Below, one piece after another: positions 37,438 through 45,986 of a stretch of DNA of 64,000 nt. Both the position numbers and the translations under genes were made by a program. The notes beneath the pieces were generated by a model that saw only the letters and a list, made by a program, of their open reading frames with translations, did no database searches and had not been told where the DNA came from. Numbering within the stretch: position 1 is the stretch's first letter; each line of letters opens with the position of its first letter. The stretch spans positions 558,001-622,000 of the forward strand of contig NZ_JAKRNJ010000002.1 in NCBI RefSeq assembly GCF_022346925.1, read 5' to 3'. Origin of the DNA: Microvirga sp. ACRRW. GTDB lineage: Bacteria; Pseudomonadota; Alphaproteobacteria; Rhizobiales; Beijerinckiaceae.

Positions 37438-37745
37438 GTATAACGTTGCATTTAATGGCTCTGGGCCTGCCTGAGGCGATCTCGGAATGAGGCACTCCCA
37501 GGTCCACCGGATGGATGACGTTGGGGAAGAGGCGCGATTCTGGAGACGGGATTCTTTCGGCCGTTTTCCGCCTGCGAAAAACGACGGATTTTGTCACCGT
37601 CTCTTTGGCGGTAGGGGTCGGAACGATCAACACGCTGCTGGAAAAGCTCTTTTTCCTCAGCGGGACCGGATGACGGGTGAGACGCGGATAAGGGTCGATT
37701 TTGTCAATGTCGATTCAGGACACGGATTCTGAGCGGAAAGTGCCG
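37438..37745. other. Non-coding stretch with repeats before the first resolvase
   Basis: The 308 bp hold no supported gene. GATTTTGTCA occurs twice (37587-37596 and 37697-37706). An inverted repeat GTTTTcCGC / GCGaAAAAC lies at about 37563-37582. These could belong to a res site of the resolvase at 37746 or to its regulation. Confidence 0.4.
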
Positions 37746-38300
37746 ATGAAAATAGGATATGCACGCGTTTCGACCGATGAGCAGGATCCCGAACTGCAAG
37801 TTCGCGCGCTGAAGGCTGAGGGATGCGACCCGGTCTTCGTGGACATCGGCGTCTCGGGAACGCGCAAGATCAGGCCCGAACTCACGAATGCCCTAAACAC
37901 CTTGAATGAGGGCGACGTACTTGTAGTCTGGAAGATCGACCGGCTCGGCCGCTCCCTGAGCCACCTGATCGGTCTGCTGAATGAACTGGGACAAAGAGGC
38001 GTTCAGTTCAAGTCGCTTCAGGACCCGATCGACACGACGACGCCCAGCGGAATGATGCACTTTCAGCTCCTGGCCGTGTTTGCCGAGTTCGAGAGGAATC
38101 TCATCAGCGAGAGAACGAAGGCCGGTCTCCAGGTGGCGCGCTCCCGCGGACGACGTCCCGGACGGCCACGGTCGCTGACGGCGGACCAGTGCTTCGATGC
38201 GCTGCTTTTCATGCACCAGGGAAGGAGCCTGCAGGACGTGGCAAGGCAGTACGGCGTTGCGCCGAGGACCCTGGCTCGTGCCCTGGATTGGAGCACGTGA
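37746..38300 (+). CDS. Serine recombinase (resolvase/invertase)
   Basis: The 184-residue small serine recombinase begins MKIGYARVSTDEQDPELQ; the nucleophile is S9 in YARVST. Also visible are VVWKIDRLGRSL, FAEFERNLISERTKAGL and a C-terminal helix-turn-helix (SLQDVARQYGVAPRTLARAL). An earlier ATG at 37701 would add 15 poorly fitting residues. Such enzymes resolve cointegrates or invert DNA at short dyads. It is convergent with the relaxase gene, with 7 bp between. Confidence 0.9.
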   Translation: MKIGYARVSTDEQDPELQVRALKAEGCDPVFVDIGVSGTRKIRPELTNALNTLNEGDVLVVWKIDRLGRSLSHLIGLLNELGQRGVQFKSLQDPIDTTTPSGMMHFQLLAVFAEFERNLISERTKAGLQVARSRGRRPGRPRSLTADQCFDALLFMHQGRSLQDVARQYGVAPRTLARALDWST

Positions 38301-38307
38301 ACCGGGC

Positions 38308-41208
38308 TCACCTCTCCAGGTCATCTGAACTCCTCGTCCTCGAACGCTTCATTTTCGCCTTCCTGGCCTGTGGCGTTTCGGCCTGAGGGGCTTCGTCAAT
38401 CCTGCCGACTGCCGTTTGCGTCGACGGAGTGGAGACGGAACCATCCTGACGGGGCGGCGAGGCGATCGCCTCTGACCCGGCTTGCCGCTGGATCGCTTCG
38501 GAATGCTCCCGCGAACGAGACGCGGCTCTCAGAGTATCGGTCGATGCGTTGACCGGAACGGCTGCTTCCCGGCCCACTGCCATCACACGGGCCAGGCCGC
38601 GCCGGAGTGGGGCCGCTTCTTCGGGTTGCCGCGCAACGGCTGCGGCGGAGGACGCCGGTGAGGCGCGATCGTCCGGGGCAGGCGCAGCCTTTGCAGCTGT
38701 CGGAGCATTTTGCCGAACGGACTTCGGCTCTCTGGGCGGCAGCACCGTGCTCTTCGGCATGACGGTGTGAGCCGTCCCGGTTCGGTTGGTCGGAACAGGC
38801 CTAGGGCTCACGGCCTGTGAATTCGTTTCCGGTTTGCTCTCACCTGTCTCACGCGGCGGGCTGACAAAAAGGTCGCGACGATTTCCATCGGGCGTTCGAG
38901 CGTATCGTTCTGTTTCCACCTTGCGCGACGGCGGAACCGTCTGGAGCAAGCGGCGCGCGGCAACGGCTTGCGGGCTCGTCGACTCCGTCGATGTAGAAAT
39001 AGGTTTCGTGTGCCCGTCTTGAATTCCCGATCCCGCGCTTTGACCGGCAGCATCCCTGTCAGCTGTTCGCGCGGATGACCTTCCCCCCACCGGATCGAGG
39101 CCGGAAGCCTGAGACTCTCCCCGGTCGCCGATCGCATCAAGCTTCTGAAGGATCGCCGGGATTGCTGCGTCCGCGTAACGTTGGACAGCGTCCGCGACGC
39201 TCCCCTTCCGTTCGGCCCGCTGCACGACAGCTGCTTCTTCCATCGCTTCGTGCCGGATGCGGTCCCGTACCAAATGACGCGGATCAATTCGCGGTTGCCG
39301 GATCATGATGTCGAGGCGTGCGACGATGCTTCTCAGCAAAGCCGCCGTTCTCGCCACCAGCAGTCCGTTCTCGCGATCCCGTGTGAGAGCCGCATCGTAG
39401 ACGGTATTCATGAAACGGAGCGCGGACAGATGCGGTAATGGATCGCCTTCGCCAGCGTCCGCCATCGACCGCTTCCGACCGGACAACCCGTCTTCCTTAC
39501 GGGCGCTATGGGCCATGAGCTTGGGCCGGGACACAACCCGGTCCGTCACGAAACGCACCAGATCCTGATTGAATTCCAGAAAGCTCAACCGCGCAGCCGT
39601 CTTGTGGGCCATGCAGCGGTATTTCTCGATCTCCCCTATGGCCACTGCCTTCCAGAGGCTGAAGGAATGCGCCTTCTGGCTGGCCAATCGGGCCCGATGA
39701 TCGATTGCTTTCCTGCGCCTGTCCCTGCGCTTTTCATGCTCCCGGATAAGCTGCTGGAGAACAAGTTGCCATTGCCGCCGGGCGAGGTTCGACCCTTCAG
39801 CGGTCAACTCGCCCTTTCGTTCCTTGTTGAAGGTTCGCGACGGAATGTGCTTGAGCGGATCGAGTTCGATCCCGACGGAAGCATTGCTGCTCAAGTGATA
39901 GCGCTTTCCGACCTGAGCCTTCTCCAAAGCCGCGTTTGACGTCCTTTCCCAGGCGGCCCGCAAGGTGGAGATCCATGTTTTCCTTGAGGCCTCGCGCGAT
40001 TTGTTTTGCTGGAAAGGTCTGACGACGCGCCGGTTGTAGCTCTTGTAGACCTTTTCTTCCTGGATCTCGAAGTCCCATACCAGCTCGCCTGTCTTCGGGT
40101 GAGGCATCCGGCGGCAAGGACGGTCGTAGTAGACGATGTGAACGTGATAATTTCGGGCATCGTTGCTGGCATCGGGTGCATGGATCACCGCCCAGAACGG
40201 GAAGCCTTTTTCGGACAACTTTCGTGTGAAATCGCGCACGATCTCCAGCCGCTCGCGCCCATACAGCTCATAGGGAAGCTCAGCGATGATCCGTGTCTGC
40301 GTGCGCCCGCCGCGCCCGGGTGTGATCTTGATCGGGGCATCCCTGCCGATCCCGATTGCCCATCGATAAACGTCAAGGGCTTTCGCGGTCGGAATCTTCA
40401 ATCTGATGTCTGAAGCGACGCCTGATCGAGCCTGCTCCTGAAGCACCTTCCTCAGCGCCGGCGGAGCGCTGGCTGACGCGGCCAAGGCACGCTGCCACCA
40501 AGCCTCGTTCTCGGAACGGCGGAGATCGACATCGTCGCCCTGCGGTGTGGATTCGGCTTCTTCAACCTTTCTCCAAAATGCGTGGCGCTCGGCGAGCGTC
40601 TTGCCGATGGTGCCGAAGGAGGCGATCTCCAATGCGTCAAGGTCGGCGTCCGAAATGCCGTCCGGAATAATTTCAACCGCACCAAAGCGTTCGAGATAGC
40701 TTTGATGCCCCTCGGAACTGCGTTCGGCCGCCTCTTGCTGTAGCCGTTCGATGGCGCTCCTCTCGGTGCCGACATAGCCATCATCACTGTCATAATACGC
40801 TTCGCGTTCCCGCTCGATCTTCTCGGCTGCGTTTTCCCGCTCGATGTAGAGTTCGTGAGCCGCAGCCGATGATGACACCCTCCTGCGGCCGGTGCGGGCC
40901 TCCTCGATCATCTTCAGGATAGGAGAGGTTTTCGACACGAATGTCTGAGAGAAATGACAAGACACGGTGCCCGTCGGGGAGACTGGCCTCGACGATCCCT
41001 TCGTTCGCTTGCCGAAGCGGATGCCGGGATTGTCAAACGCTCGTCGCACGACCGGGTCGATCCCTGGCGATGAAGCGATTTCCGAACCAGCGAAGGCCGG
41101 TGCGGGAATGAGCCCTGAGAAGTCGTTCGATGGCGCACGTACCTTCGCCCGCGCAACGGCACGGGAGAGATCCTGCAGTGCATTCCATATCGGAACTTCC
41201 GGATTCAT
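38308..41208 (-). CDS. MobA/MobL-type relaxase with long extensions
   Basis: The 966-residue protein (from ATG 41208; 1012 if an earlier start at 41346 is used) has the MobA/MobL core around residues 290-400: ITPGRGGRTQTRIIAELPYELYG and NYHVHIVYYDR, with H355 and H357 as metal ligands of the HUH fold. It would nick oriT and pilot the strand in transfer. An N-terminal part of about 280 residues is unfamiliar, and the C-terminal 400 residues are low-complexity, polar and proline/arginine-rich. No coupling protein or secretion gene accompanies it. The catalytic tyrosine is not identified. Confidence 0.75.
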   Translation of the reverse strand: MNPEVPIWNALQDLSRAVARAKVRAPSNDFSGLIPAPAFAGSEIASSPGIDPVVRRAFDNPGIRFGKRTKGSSRPVSPTGTVSCHFSQTFVSKTSPILKMIEEARTGRRRVSSSAAAHELYIERENAAEKIEREREAYYDSDDGYVGTERSAIERLQQEAAERSSEGHQSYLERFGAVEIIPDGISDADLDALEIASFGTIGKTLAERHAFWRKVEEAESTPQGDDVDLRRSENEAWWQRALAASASAPPALRKVLQEQARSGVASDIRLKIPTAKALDVYRWAIGIGRDAPIKITPGRGGRTQTRIIAELPYELYGRERLEIVRDFTRKLSEKGFPFWAVIHAPDASNDARNYHVHIVYYDRPCRRMPHPKTGELVWDFEIQEEKVYKSYNRRVVRPFQQNKSREASRKTWISTLRAAWERTSNAALEKAQVGKRYHLSSNASVGIELDPLKHIPSRTFNKERKGELTAEGSNLARRQWQLVLQQLIREHEKRRDRRRKAIDHRARLASQKAHSFSLWKAVAIGEIEKYRCMAHKTAARLSFLEFNQDLVRFVTDRVVSRPKLMAHSARKEDGLSGRKRSMADAGEGDPLPHLSALRFMNTVYDAALTRDRENGLLVARTAALLRSIVARLDIMIRQPRIDPRHLVRDRIRHEAMEEAAVVQRAERKGSVADAVQRYADAAIPAILQKLDAIGDRGESQASGLDPVGGRSSARTADRDAAGQSAGSGIQDGHTKPISTSTESTSPQAVAARRLLQTVPPSRKVETERYARTPDGNRRDLFVSPPRETGESKPETNSQAVSPRPVPTNRTGTAHTVMPKSTVLPPREPKSVRQNAPTAAKAAPAPDDRASPASSAAAVARQPEEAAPLRRGLARVMAVGREAAVPVNASTDTLRAASRSREHSEAIQRQAGSEAIASPPRQDGSVSTPSTQTAVGRIDEAPQAETPQARKAKMKRSRTRSSDDLER

Positions 41209-41648
41209 GACAACCACGTTCGTCACACTATAACAACATGGTGCTGGCGGCCTCGCTTTCCAGAGCGTGTCGCTCAAAACGACTTCATGCAACATGCGAC
41301 GGCATGTGCTTCCCTTGGGGCATGTGCCTTGCACCTCAATCGGCACGCAGGTGCCGGCAAAATTTCATGGGTCGCCGGACCCATAAATATTGCGGAATTG
41401 AGCCTTCGGTTTTTTGGGGACTCTTCCGTCCTTCCGGGCGGTCATTCAGGGGCGTTCTTCCGGGAAGAACAGTCATTTTCGGGAGGCGTTCTCGATGGGG
41501 ATCGTCGTTCTCCGGGAGCTTCTCTGCCAGATCGCCCGGTCTGCCGCTCCGGGATTTTTCGCAGTGCTCATGACCGGCAAAGGAGCATCGCATTTTCAGC
41601 GAGCTCCGTTTTTGCACTTATTTAGGTGCAGTGCTAATCGGAAGCCTG
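41209..41648. other. 440-bp gene-free region upstream of the relaxase, candidate oriT
   Basis: Several short palindromes cluster here: GAGCG/CGCTC (41263-41275), GCACCT/AGGTGC (41331-41354) and a perfect 7-bp ATGGGTC/GACCCAT (41367-41384) followed by AT-rich AAATATT. TGCAC/GTGCA lies near 41614-41631. GCATGTGC is repeated at 41302 and 41320. MobA/MobL systems usually have oriT beside the relaxase start. I did not find a known nick sequence. Confidence 0.45.
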
Positions 41649-42518
41649 ATGAAAGTGCGAGAGTTTCGTTCGTCGATGAACTACAATCATTGGGTAGCCG
41701 GGCTGGCCGCTTGCATAGCTCTCTTGGCATACAACGCGATTGGGGCTCCTCTTGAGCATCGGGTTATCCCCTATACATTGGAGCCTGAGCAGAGGGCACA
41801 ACTTCGGACCCTGTCCGACGCTTCAGCGACGGACCTCGCGGAGGCGAGCTTCATGGCCCCCGATGGTATCGCGCTTCCCTACCGCATCCTAAAACCGGAT
41901 ACAGGCCCCATGCCGGAAAAATTTCCACTGGTATTGGTGCTCCATGGAACGGGTGCGATGGGTACCAACAATGCCACGCATATGGGTCCCTTCATCAAAT
42001 CCTGGGCGCTTCCTTCGATCCGCTCGAAGTTCAAGGCATATGTAGTCGCGCCTCAGGTTGCCATTCGCAGCGCCGATTATGAAACGGGAGTCGACGGATA
42101 TCCGATCTCCCGGCCGGGCGGATCGATGCCCGCCATACGAGCTCTGGTTGAGAAACTTGCCGGGGATCTGCCGATCGACCGGTCCCGTATCTACGTCATT
42201 GGGTTCTCCATGGGAGCCTCTACCGCTCTCAATCTCATCGCGCAGGACGTCGGCTCTTTTGCAGGGGCATTGGCTTTCTCGGGTGTCGCCCCGGATTTAT
42301 CGCTAGCGCGAATGATCCGAACGCCCATCATGTTCGTTCACGGCACGGATGATCGTCAGAACGACATCGCTCCCATCCGCAAATTCGCGAGGGCTGTCGC
42401 GGAAGGCGGAGGTCATGCGACCTTGCTGGAATATCAAGGCCTGGATCACCGGGTGCCGCCTGGAATGTTGCCGTCGACGGAATGGAGGGATTGGCTCTTC
42501 GGGCAACGCCGCCATTAG
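41649..42518 (+). CDS. Secreted alpha/beta hydrolase (predicted peptidase/esterase)
   Basis: The protein is about 289 residues with a hydrophobic N-terminal stretch (NHWVAGLAACIALLAY), probably a signal or anchor. The fold has the oxyanion block VLVLHGTGAMG, the nucleophile elbow GFSMGAS, acid D in VHGTDDRQND and H in GLDHRVPP. It is like the dienelactone hydrolase / PHB-depolymerase-type 'predicted peptidase' group. Starts at 41631 (GTG) or 41676 are possible. No neighbour explains its role on the element. Confidence 0.8.
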   Translation: MKVREFRSSMNYNHWVAGLAACIALLAYNAIGAPLEHRVIPYTLEPEQRAQLRTLSDASATDLAEASFMAPDGIALPYRILKPDTGPMPEKFPLVLVLHGTGAMGTNNATHMGPFIKSWALPSIRSKFKAYVVAPQVAIRSADYETGVDGYPISRPGGSMPAIRALVEKLAGDLPIDRSRIYVIGFSMGASTALNLIAQDVGSFAGALAFSGVAPDLSLARMIRTPIMFVHGTDDRQNDIAPIRKFARAVAEGGGHATLLEYQGLDHRVPPGMLPSTEWRDWLFGQRRH

Positions 42519-42528
42519 CTGTCGCGTT

Positions 42529-42993
42529 CTAATCTCGTTCCGCCGCTGCCCGCTCCCTCAAATGTTTCAAAATCGACAGCAGGACATCGGCGGCCTCCTG
42601 GAGGTCGTCGCACCGGAGGCAGTTTGCCATCGGATAAATGGCGTCCACCATGCCGGTACTATCGATCGCGCTGAGGCTGGAACTGTCGAGCCTCAAACTG
42701 AGTGGAACATCGTCATGAATAACGGTCACAATGATTTGCGTTCCCGCAACAACCATCTTGGTATCCGCTGAAGTGGCTCTCAGGTATGCAACCCACCGAG
42801 TGAAGAGATTTGCGCAAGCTTGGTAGAATTCTTCTACCTCGACGGTTAATTCCGGCTGGGGTGCGGATCCGTTTTGGAGGATTGTGAGCGTCGTGCTCAT
42901 CCGGCCTCGCGGAGTGATGACCGTGATGGTTTGCGTGTAGCTGTCGTAATCCATGATGGCGAAAGTGAAGGACATCAGTGTTCGAACGTCCAT
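42529..42993 (-). CDS. Protein of unknown function, last gene after xseA-xseB
   Basis: The 154-residue soluble protein has no signal and no known motif. It is moderately rich in beta-forming segments (TITVITPRGRM, MVVAGTQIIVTVIHDDV) and has a C-terminal helix (DLQEAADVLLSILKHLRERAAAERD). It starts 63 bp after xseB on the same strand, so it may share the transcript with the exonuclease VII genes. I cannot assign a role. Confidence 0.6.
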   Translation of the reverse strand: MDVRTLMSFTFAIMDYDSYTQTITVITPRGRMSTTLTILQNGSAPQPELTVEVEEFYQACANLFTRWVAYLRATSADTKMVVAGTQIIVTVIHDDVPLSLRLDSSSLSAIDSTGMVDAIYPMANCLRCDDLQEAADVLLSILKHLRERAAAERD

Positions 42994-43056
42994 GCTGAAA
43001 GGCCGCCGAAACGGGTTCGGCGGCCTCGGGTTGCGGTTCCTATAATGAGTGCAGCC

Positions 43057-43290
43057 TCAGAGCGGCTGGTTGCGCGTCAGCTCCGAATCGATCTCTGCCC
43101 GGATCGCATCGAGGCGCACCTTGCAGACGTCGTAAGCTGCCATTGCCGTGCGGAAGTCCTCGACCAAACGGTCGACGTCGTCCGGGCCGCCGGTGCGCAG
43201 GCGCTCGGCGATTTCTCGCAACTTCGCGTAATGCTCCGCGTAAAGACGCGACGTAGTAGGCTTCGATGAGTTATCGTTCTGGTTCGACAT
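43057..43290 (-). CDS. xseB: Exodeoxyribonuclease VII small subunit-like protein
   Basis: The 77-residue, all-helical protein fits XseB in length and pattern (YAKLREIAERLRTGGPDDVDRLVEDFRTAMAAYDVCKVRLD: a central proline/aspartate turn between two helices). A good ribosome site (AAGGA) lies before ATG 43290. It is 24 bp downstream of xseA. By itself the sequence is short and divergent, so the call leans on the neighbour. Confidence 0.78.
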   Translation of the reverse strand: MSNQNDNSSKPTTSRLYAEHYAKLREIAERLRTGGPDDVDRLVEDFRTAMAAYDVCKVRLDAIRAEIDSELTRNQPL

Positions 43291-43314
43291 GATTTTTCCT
43301 TTCGATGTTGAAGT

Positions 43315-44895
43315 TTAGGAAGTGGAGTCCGCGCGGACGGAGATGGACCCATCTGCGAAGTGAAGCGTGAAGCGGCTTGAGCGCGCTGTCTCAGCCGTAG
43401 CGATCATTCGCCCGGCGGAGTCGACGGCGACGGCAAACCCACGTTTGAGAGTGTCATCGAGGCTAAGAGCGCGAACTTCGGTGTGAAGCGCATCGAGATC
43501 GCGAGCAGCGTCGTCGATCCGGTGAACCACCGAGCGGCCGACCTCCCCACGAAGCTCAGCGAGCATGGTCGTTTGCCGGTCCACAAGCTGATGCGCCGAG
43601 GTCGTCATCAGCTGAAGCTGCGGCTCCGTATCGTCGGCTCGCTGGAGCCTTGACCGGATGTCCTCCAGCAGGCTCGCATATCCTGATGTCAGGTCATGCG
43701 CCTGCCTGTCAGGCAGCTCGCGTGTGAGGAGCACGATCTCGCCCCGGGCCCGATCAAGGTCCGCTTGCAGAGCGTCGAGTTCGGCGAGAAAACCGGCGCG
43801 CCGTGCTTGGATGGTTTGCCAGGCGCTTGCCAGACGATGCTCTTCCTGTGCGACGACGGCATCTACATTCCGCCGCAACATCTCCAACGCTGCTTCCAGA
43901 CTCGGACGCGCGATACGGTTGACTATGCGGTCCACATCCGTCTGGATCGAGCCGACGTCGAGCATCACCTTCTCAGCCCGCCGCCGGAGTAAGGTCAGGA
44001 TCAGGCCAAGCGCCTTGCTCGGCGTATCGGCCGACTGCCATGCGACCTCATCGAGCAATGAGCGGTCGCTGGCATGCCCGAGACCTGTGATGACCGGAAC
44101 CGGCGAAGTGCAGATCGCCCGTGCCACATCTTCCGATACCACAGCCGCCAGACCGCCTGCATTGCCGCCACCCCGCACCAGGAGGATGAGGTCGAGTCCG
44201 CCTTCCATTGCGGCGCGACATGCAGCGTCCAAGGCAGAACAGAGCGATTTTCGAGCCTCGCGGCCCTCGAAAGTGGCCGGAATCCAATGCGTTTGAGCGA
44301 TGCCGGCAGACTCAAGACGCTCAAGCTCGGATCGGACATCCGACCATCCCGCCGACCCTGCCGGGTGGATGACCGCCAGCCGTGTCACATCGACCGGCTC
44401 CGGCAACGCATCCTGCTTGCGGTAGAGCCCCGCAACCTGGAGTTTCTCACGAATTGCGGCCGTCTGGCGCTCCAGTATGCCTTGCACCCAATGCGGATTG
44501 AGGCCCACGATGCGCCCCTGGATGTGGTAGCGCTGGTGAAAGCTTGGTGCGATTTTGAGCACTGCGCAAACACCTTTGAGAAGAGTTGGGTCGAACTCGC
44601 TTCCCAGATCCTCGGAAATCCGGGCGAGCGTGTCGTCGCGGAGAAAGCACCGCATCTGGGCGCAAGTGCTGGGATTCTCGGCGTTCGCTTCGATCAAATC
44701 GACGCTGTAGGCCTTTCCCGCCCGCCGGACATCGAGCACCGTGGCCTCGACCCAGGCCTCTGGAGGGAGGGCCTGCCGGACGGCCCGACCGGCCTCAGCG
44801 ATATAATCCCGCAACGTCATCGTTGGGATCGGGCGCGCCGGTTCGCCCTCCGGCTGCTCCGGTGGAGGCAGCCGCAAGTCATCATGCACTGTCAT
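43315..44895 (-). CDS. xseA: Exodeoxyribonuclease VII large subunit
   Basis: The 526-residue protein has an N-terminal OB-like domain and the XseA catalytic region: the DVTRLAVIHPAGSAGWSDVRSELER block, and 'LILLVRGGGNAGGLAAVVSEDVARAICTSPVPVITGLGHASDRSLLDEVA', with the family's RGGG and GHxxD motifs. A long coiled-coil follows (residues about 330-480). The enzyme degrades single-stranded DNA from both ends. Start 44895 has AAGGA 9 bp before. Carriage on a mobile element beside a relaxase is unusual; the chromosome should have its own copy. Confidence 0.9.
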   Translation of the reverse strand: MTVHDDLRLPPPEQPEGEPARPIPTMTLRDYIAEAGRAVRQALPPEAWVEATVLDVRRAGKAYSVDLIEANAENPSTCAQMRCFLRDDTLARISEDLGSEFDPTLLKGVCAVLKIAPSFHQRYHIQGRIVGLNPHWVQGILERQTAAIREKLQVAGLYRKQDALPEPVDVTRLAVIHPAGSAGWSDVRSELERLESAGIAQTHWIPATFEGREARKSLCSALDAACRAAMEGGLDLILLVRGGGNAGGLAAVVSEDVARAICTSPVPVITGLGHASDRSLLDEVAWQSADTPSKALGLILTLLRRRAEKVMLDVGSIQTDVDRIVNRIARPSLEAALEMLRRNVDAVVAQEEHRLASAWQTIQARRAGFLAELDALQADLDRARGEIVLLTRELPDRQAHDLTSGYASLLEDIRSRLQRADDTEPQLQLMTTSAHQLVDRQTTMLAELRGEVGRSVVHRIDDAARDLDALHTEVRALSLDDTLKRGFAVAVDSAGRMIATAETARSSRFTLHFADGSISVRADSTS

Positions 44896-45160
44896 GCACG
44901 TCTTTCCTTTTCAATTGTGGTGGATCCGCCAGTCTCGAGCTTCATCCCGGCGCGAGGCGGAAGCGCGCCGGTGCTCTTCTTTCTTTTGGGATTTACTTGT
45001 TCAGTTCATCCAACCGAACCGCACGGATCGGTCGTCTTTTTGGGAACAGCTTTTTGGGAAGTGGGCGGAGGCTACAGCCGCATAAATGGGCATTGAGACC
45101 AACGTTTTTCGGAGACTATGATTTTGGATGGTGCAAAACCGATTTCGGCTTGCATGTTGA

Positions 45161-45198
45161 TGTCTCAAAACTGTGTCCGGAAACTCCTGTCTTGAAAC
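45161..45198 (+). repeat. Three tandem TGTCYNNAAAC repeats before the second resolvase
   Basis: TGTCTCAAAAC at 45161, TGTCCGGAAAC at 45174 and TGTCTTGAAAC at 45188, with a period of 13-14 bp. They lie 33-70 bp before the recombinase start. They are candidate res or operator sites. Confidence 0.6.
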
Positions 45199-45230
45199 GT
45201 CCAAGCGGTGACGAGTTTTCGGAGAAGAAC

Positions 45231-45824
45231 GTGCTTGTTGGATATGCTCGAGTCTCGACACAAGATCAGAAGACAGAGCTCCAGATGGATGCTCTTAAGG
45301 CAGTTGGGTGCGAGCGTGTGTTTGTCGAGAAGGCATCGGGAGCACAGCGGGACAGGCCAGAGCTGAAAGCGGCTCTGGATTACGTAAGGGCAGGAGATAC
45401 AATCGTTGTCTGGAAGCTGGATCGCCTTGCCCGATCTCTCAAACAGCTGATTGAGACAGTCGATGATCTTCAGCGTCGGGAAATCGGATTTCGTTCATTG
45501 ACCGAAGCGATTGATACGACGACGCCGGGTGGAAGGCTGATCTTTCATATCTTTGCGGCATTAGCTGAGTTCGAGAGGTCCATCATTCGTGAGCGAACAA
45601 TGGCTGGTCTATTAGCGGCAAGATCGAGGGGAAGAGTGGGTGGACGTCCTCGATCCCTTACAGAGCAAGATCTCCAGATAGCTCGAGCGCTATTAAGGGA
45701 GCATGCTTTATCTGTTGCTGATATTGCGTCCCGGTTGGGTGTTACATCCTCCACTCTGTACAGGTATCTGCCTAGTGCAAGGTCAAGTCAGCTCTTACAA
45801 TTTGTTGAAGATGGGACAGAGTAG
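45231..45824 (+). CDS. Second serine recombinase (resolvase/invertase)
   Basis: The 197-residue enzyme starts at GTG 45231 (MLVGYARVSTQDQKTELQMDAL) with GGAG about 8 bp upstream. The nucleophile is S9 of YARVST. VVWKLDRLARSL, FAEFERSIIRERTMAGLL and a C-terminal helix-turn-helix SVADIASRLGVTSSTLYRYL follow. It resembles the recombinase at 37746 but differs in base composition, so it came separately. It precedes the unknown pair by 162 bp. Confidence 0.9.
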   Translation: MLVGYARVSTQDQKTELQMDALKAVGCERVFVEKASGAQRDRPELKAALDYVRAGDTIVVWKLDRLARSLKQLIETVDDLQRREIGFRSLTEAIDTTTPGGRLIFHIFAALAEFERSIIRERTMAGLLAARSRGRVGGRPRSLTEQDLQIARALLREHALSVADIASRLGVTSSTLYRYLPSARSSQLLQFVEDGTE

Positions 45825-45986
45825 AAATGTTGGCTGTGATTAATTTCAATGACGGCTCCCTCAAGGCCGCATAATTGTATCTCTGGGTTGCGTTTTTCTA
45901 TAATTTCAACTGATGCTTGAATTGACCTATTGTCCTGCTAGAACTGTCGGCTAAGCTTGCTAAAAGTAGGGCAGTAGGGGGCATAT

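Noticed and set aside
37487..37732. Plus-strand open frame of 81 codons before the first resolvase
   Set aside because: No ribosome site, irregular composition and it overlaps the repeats in this gap.
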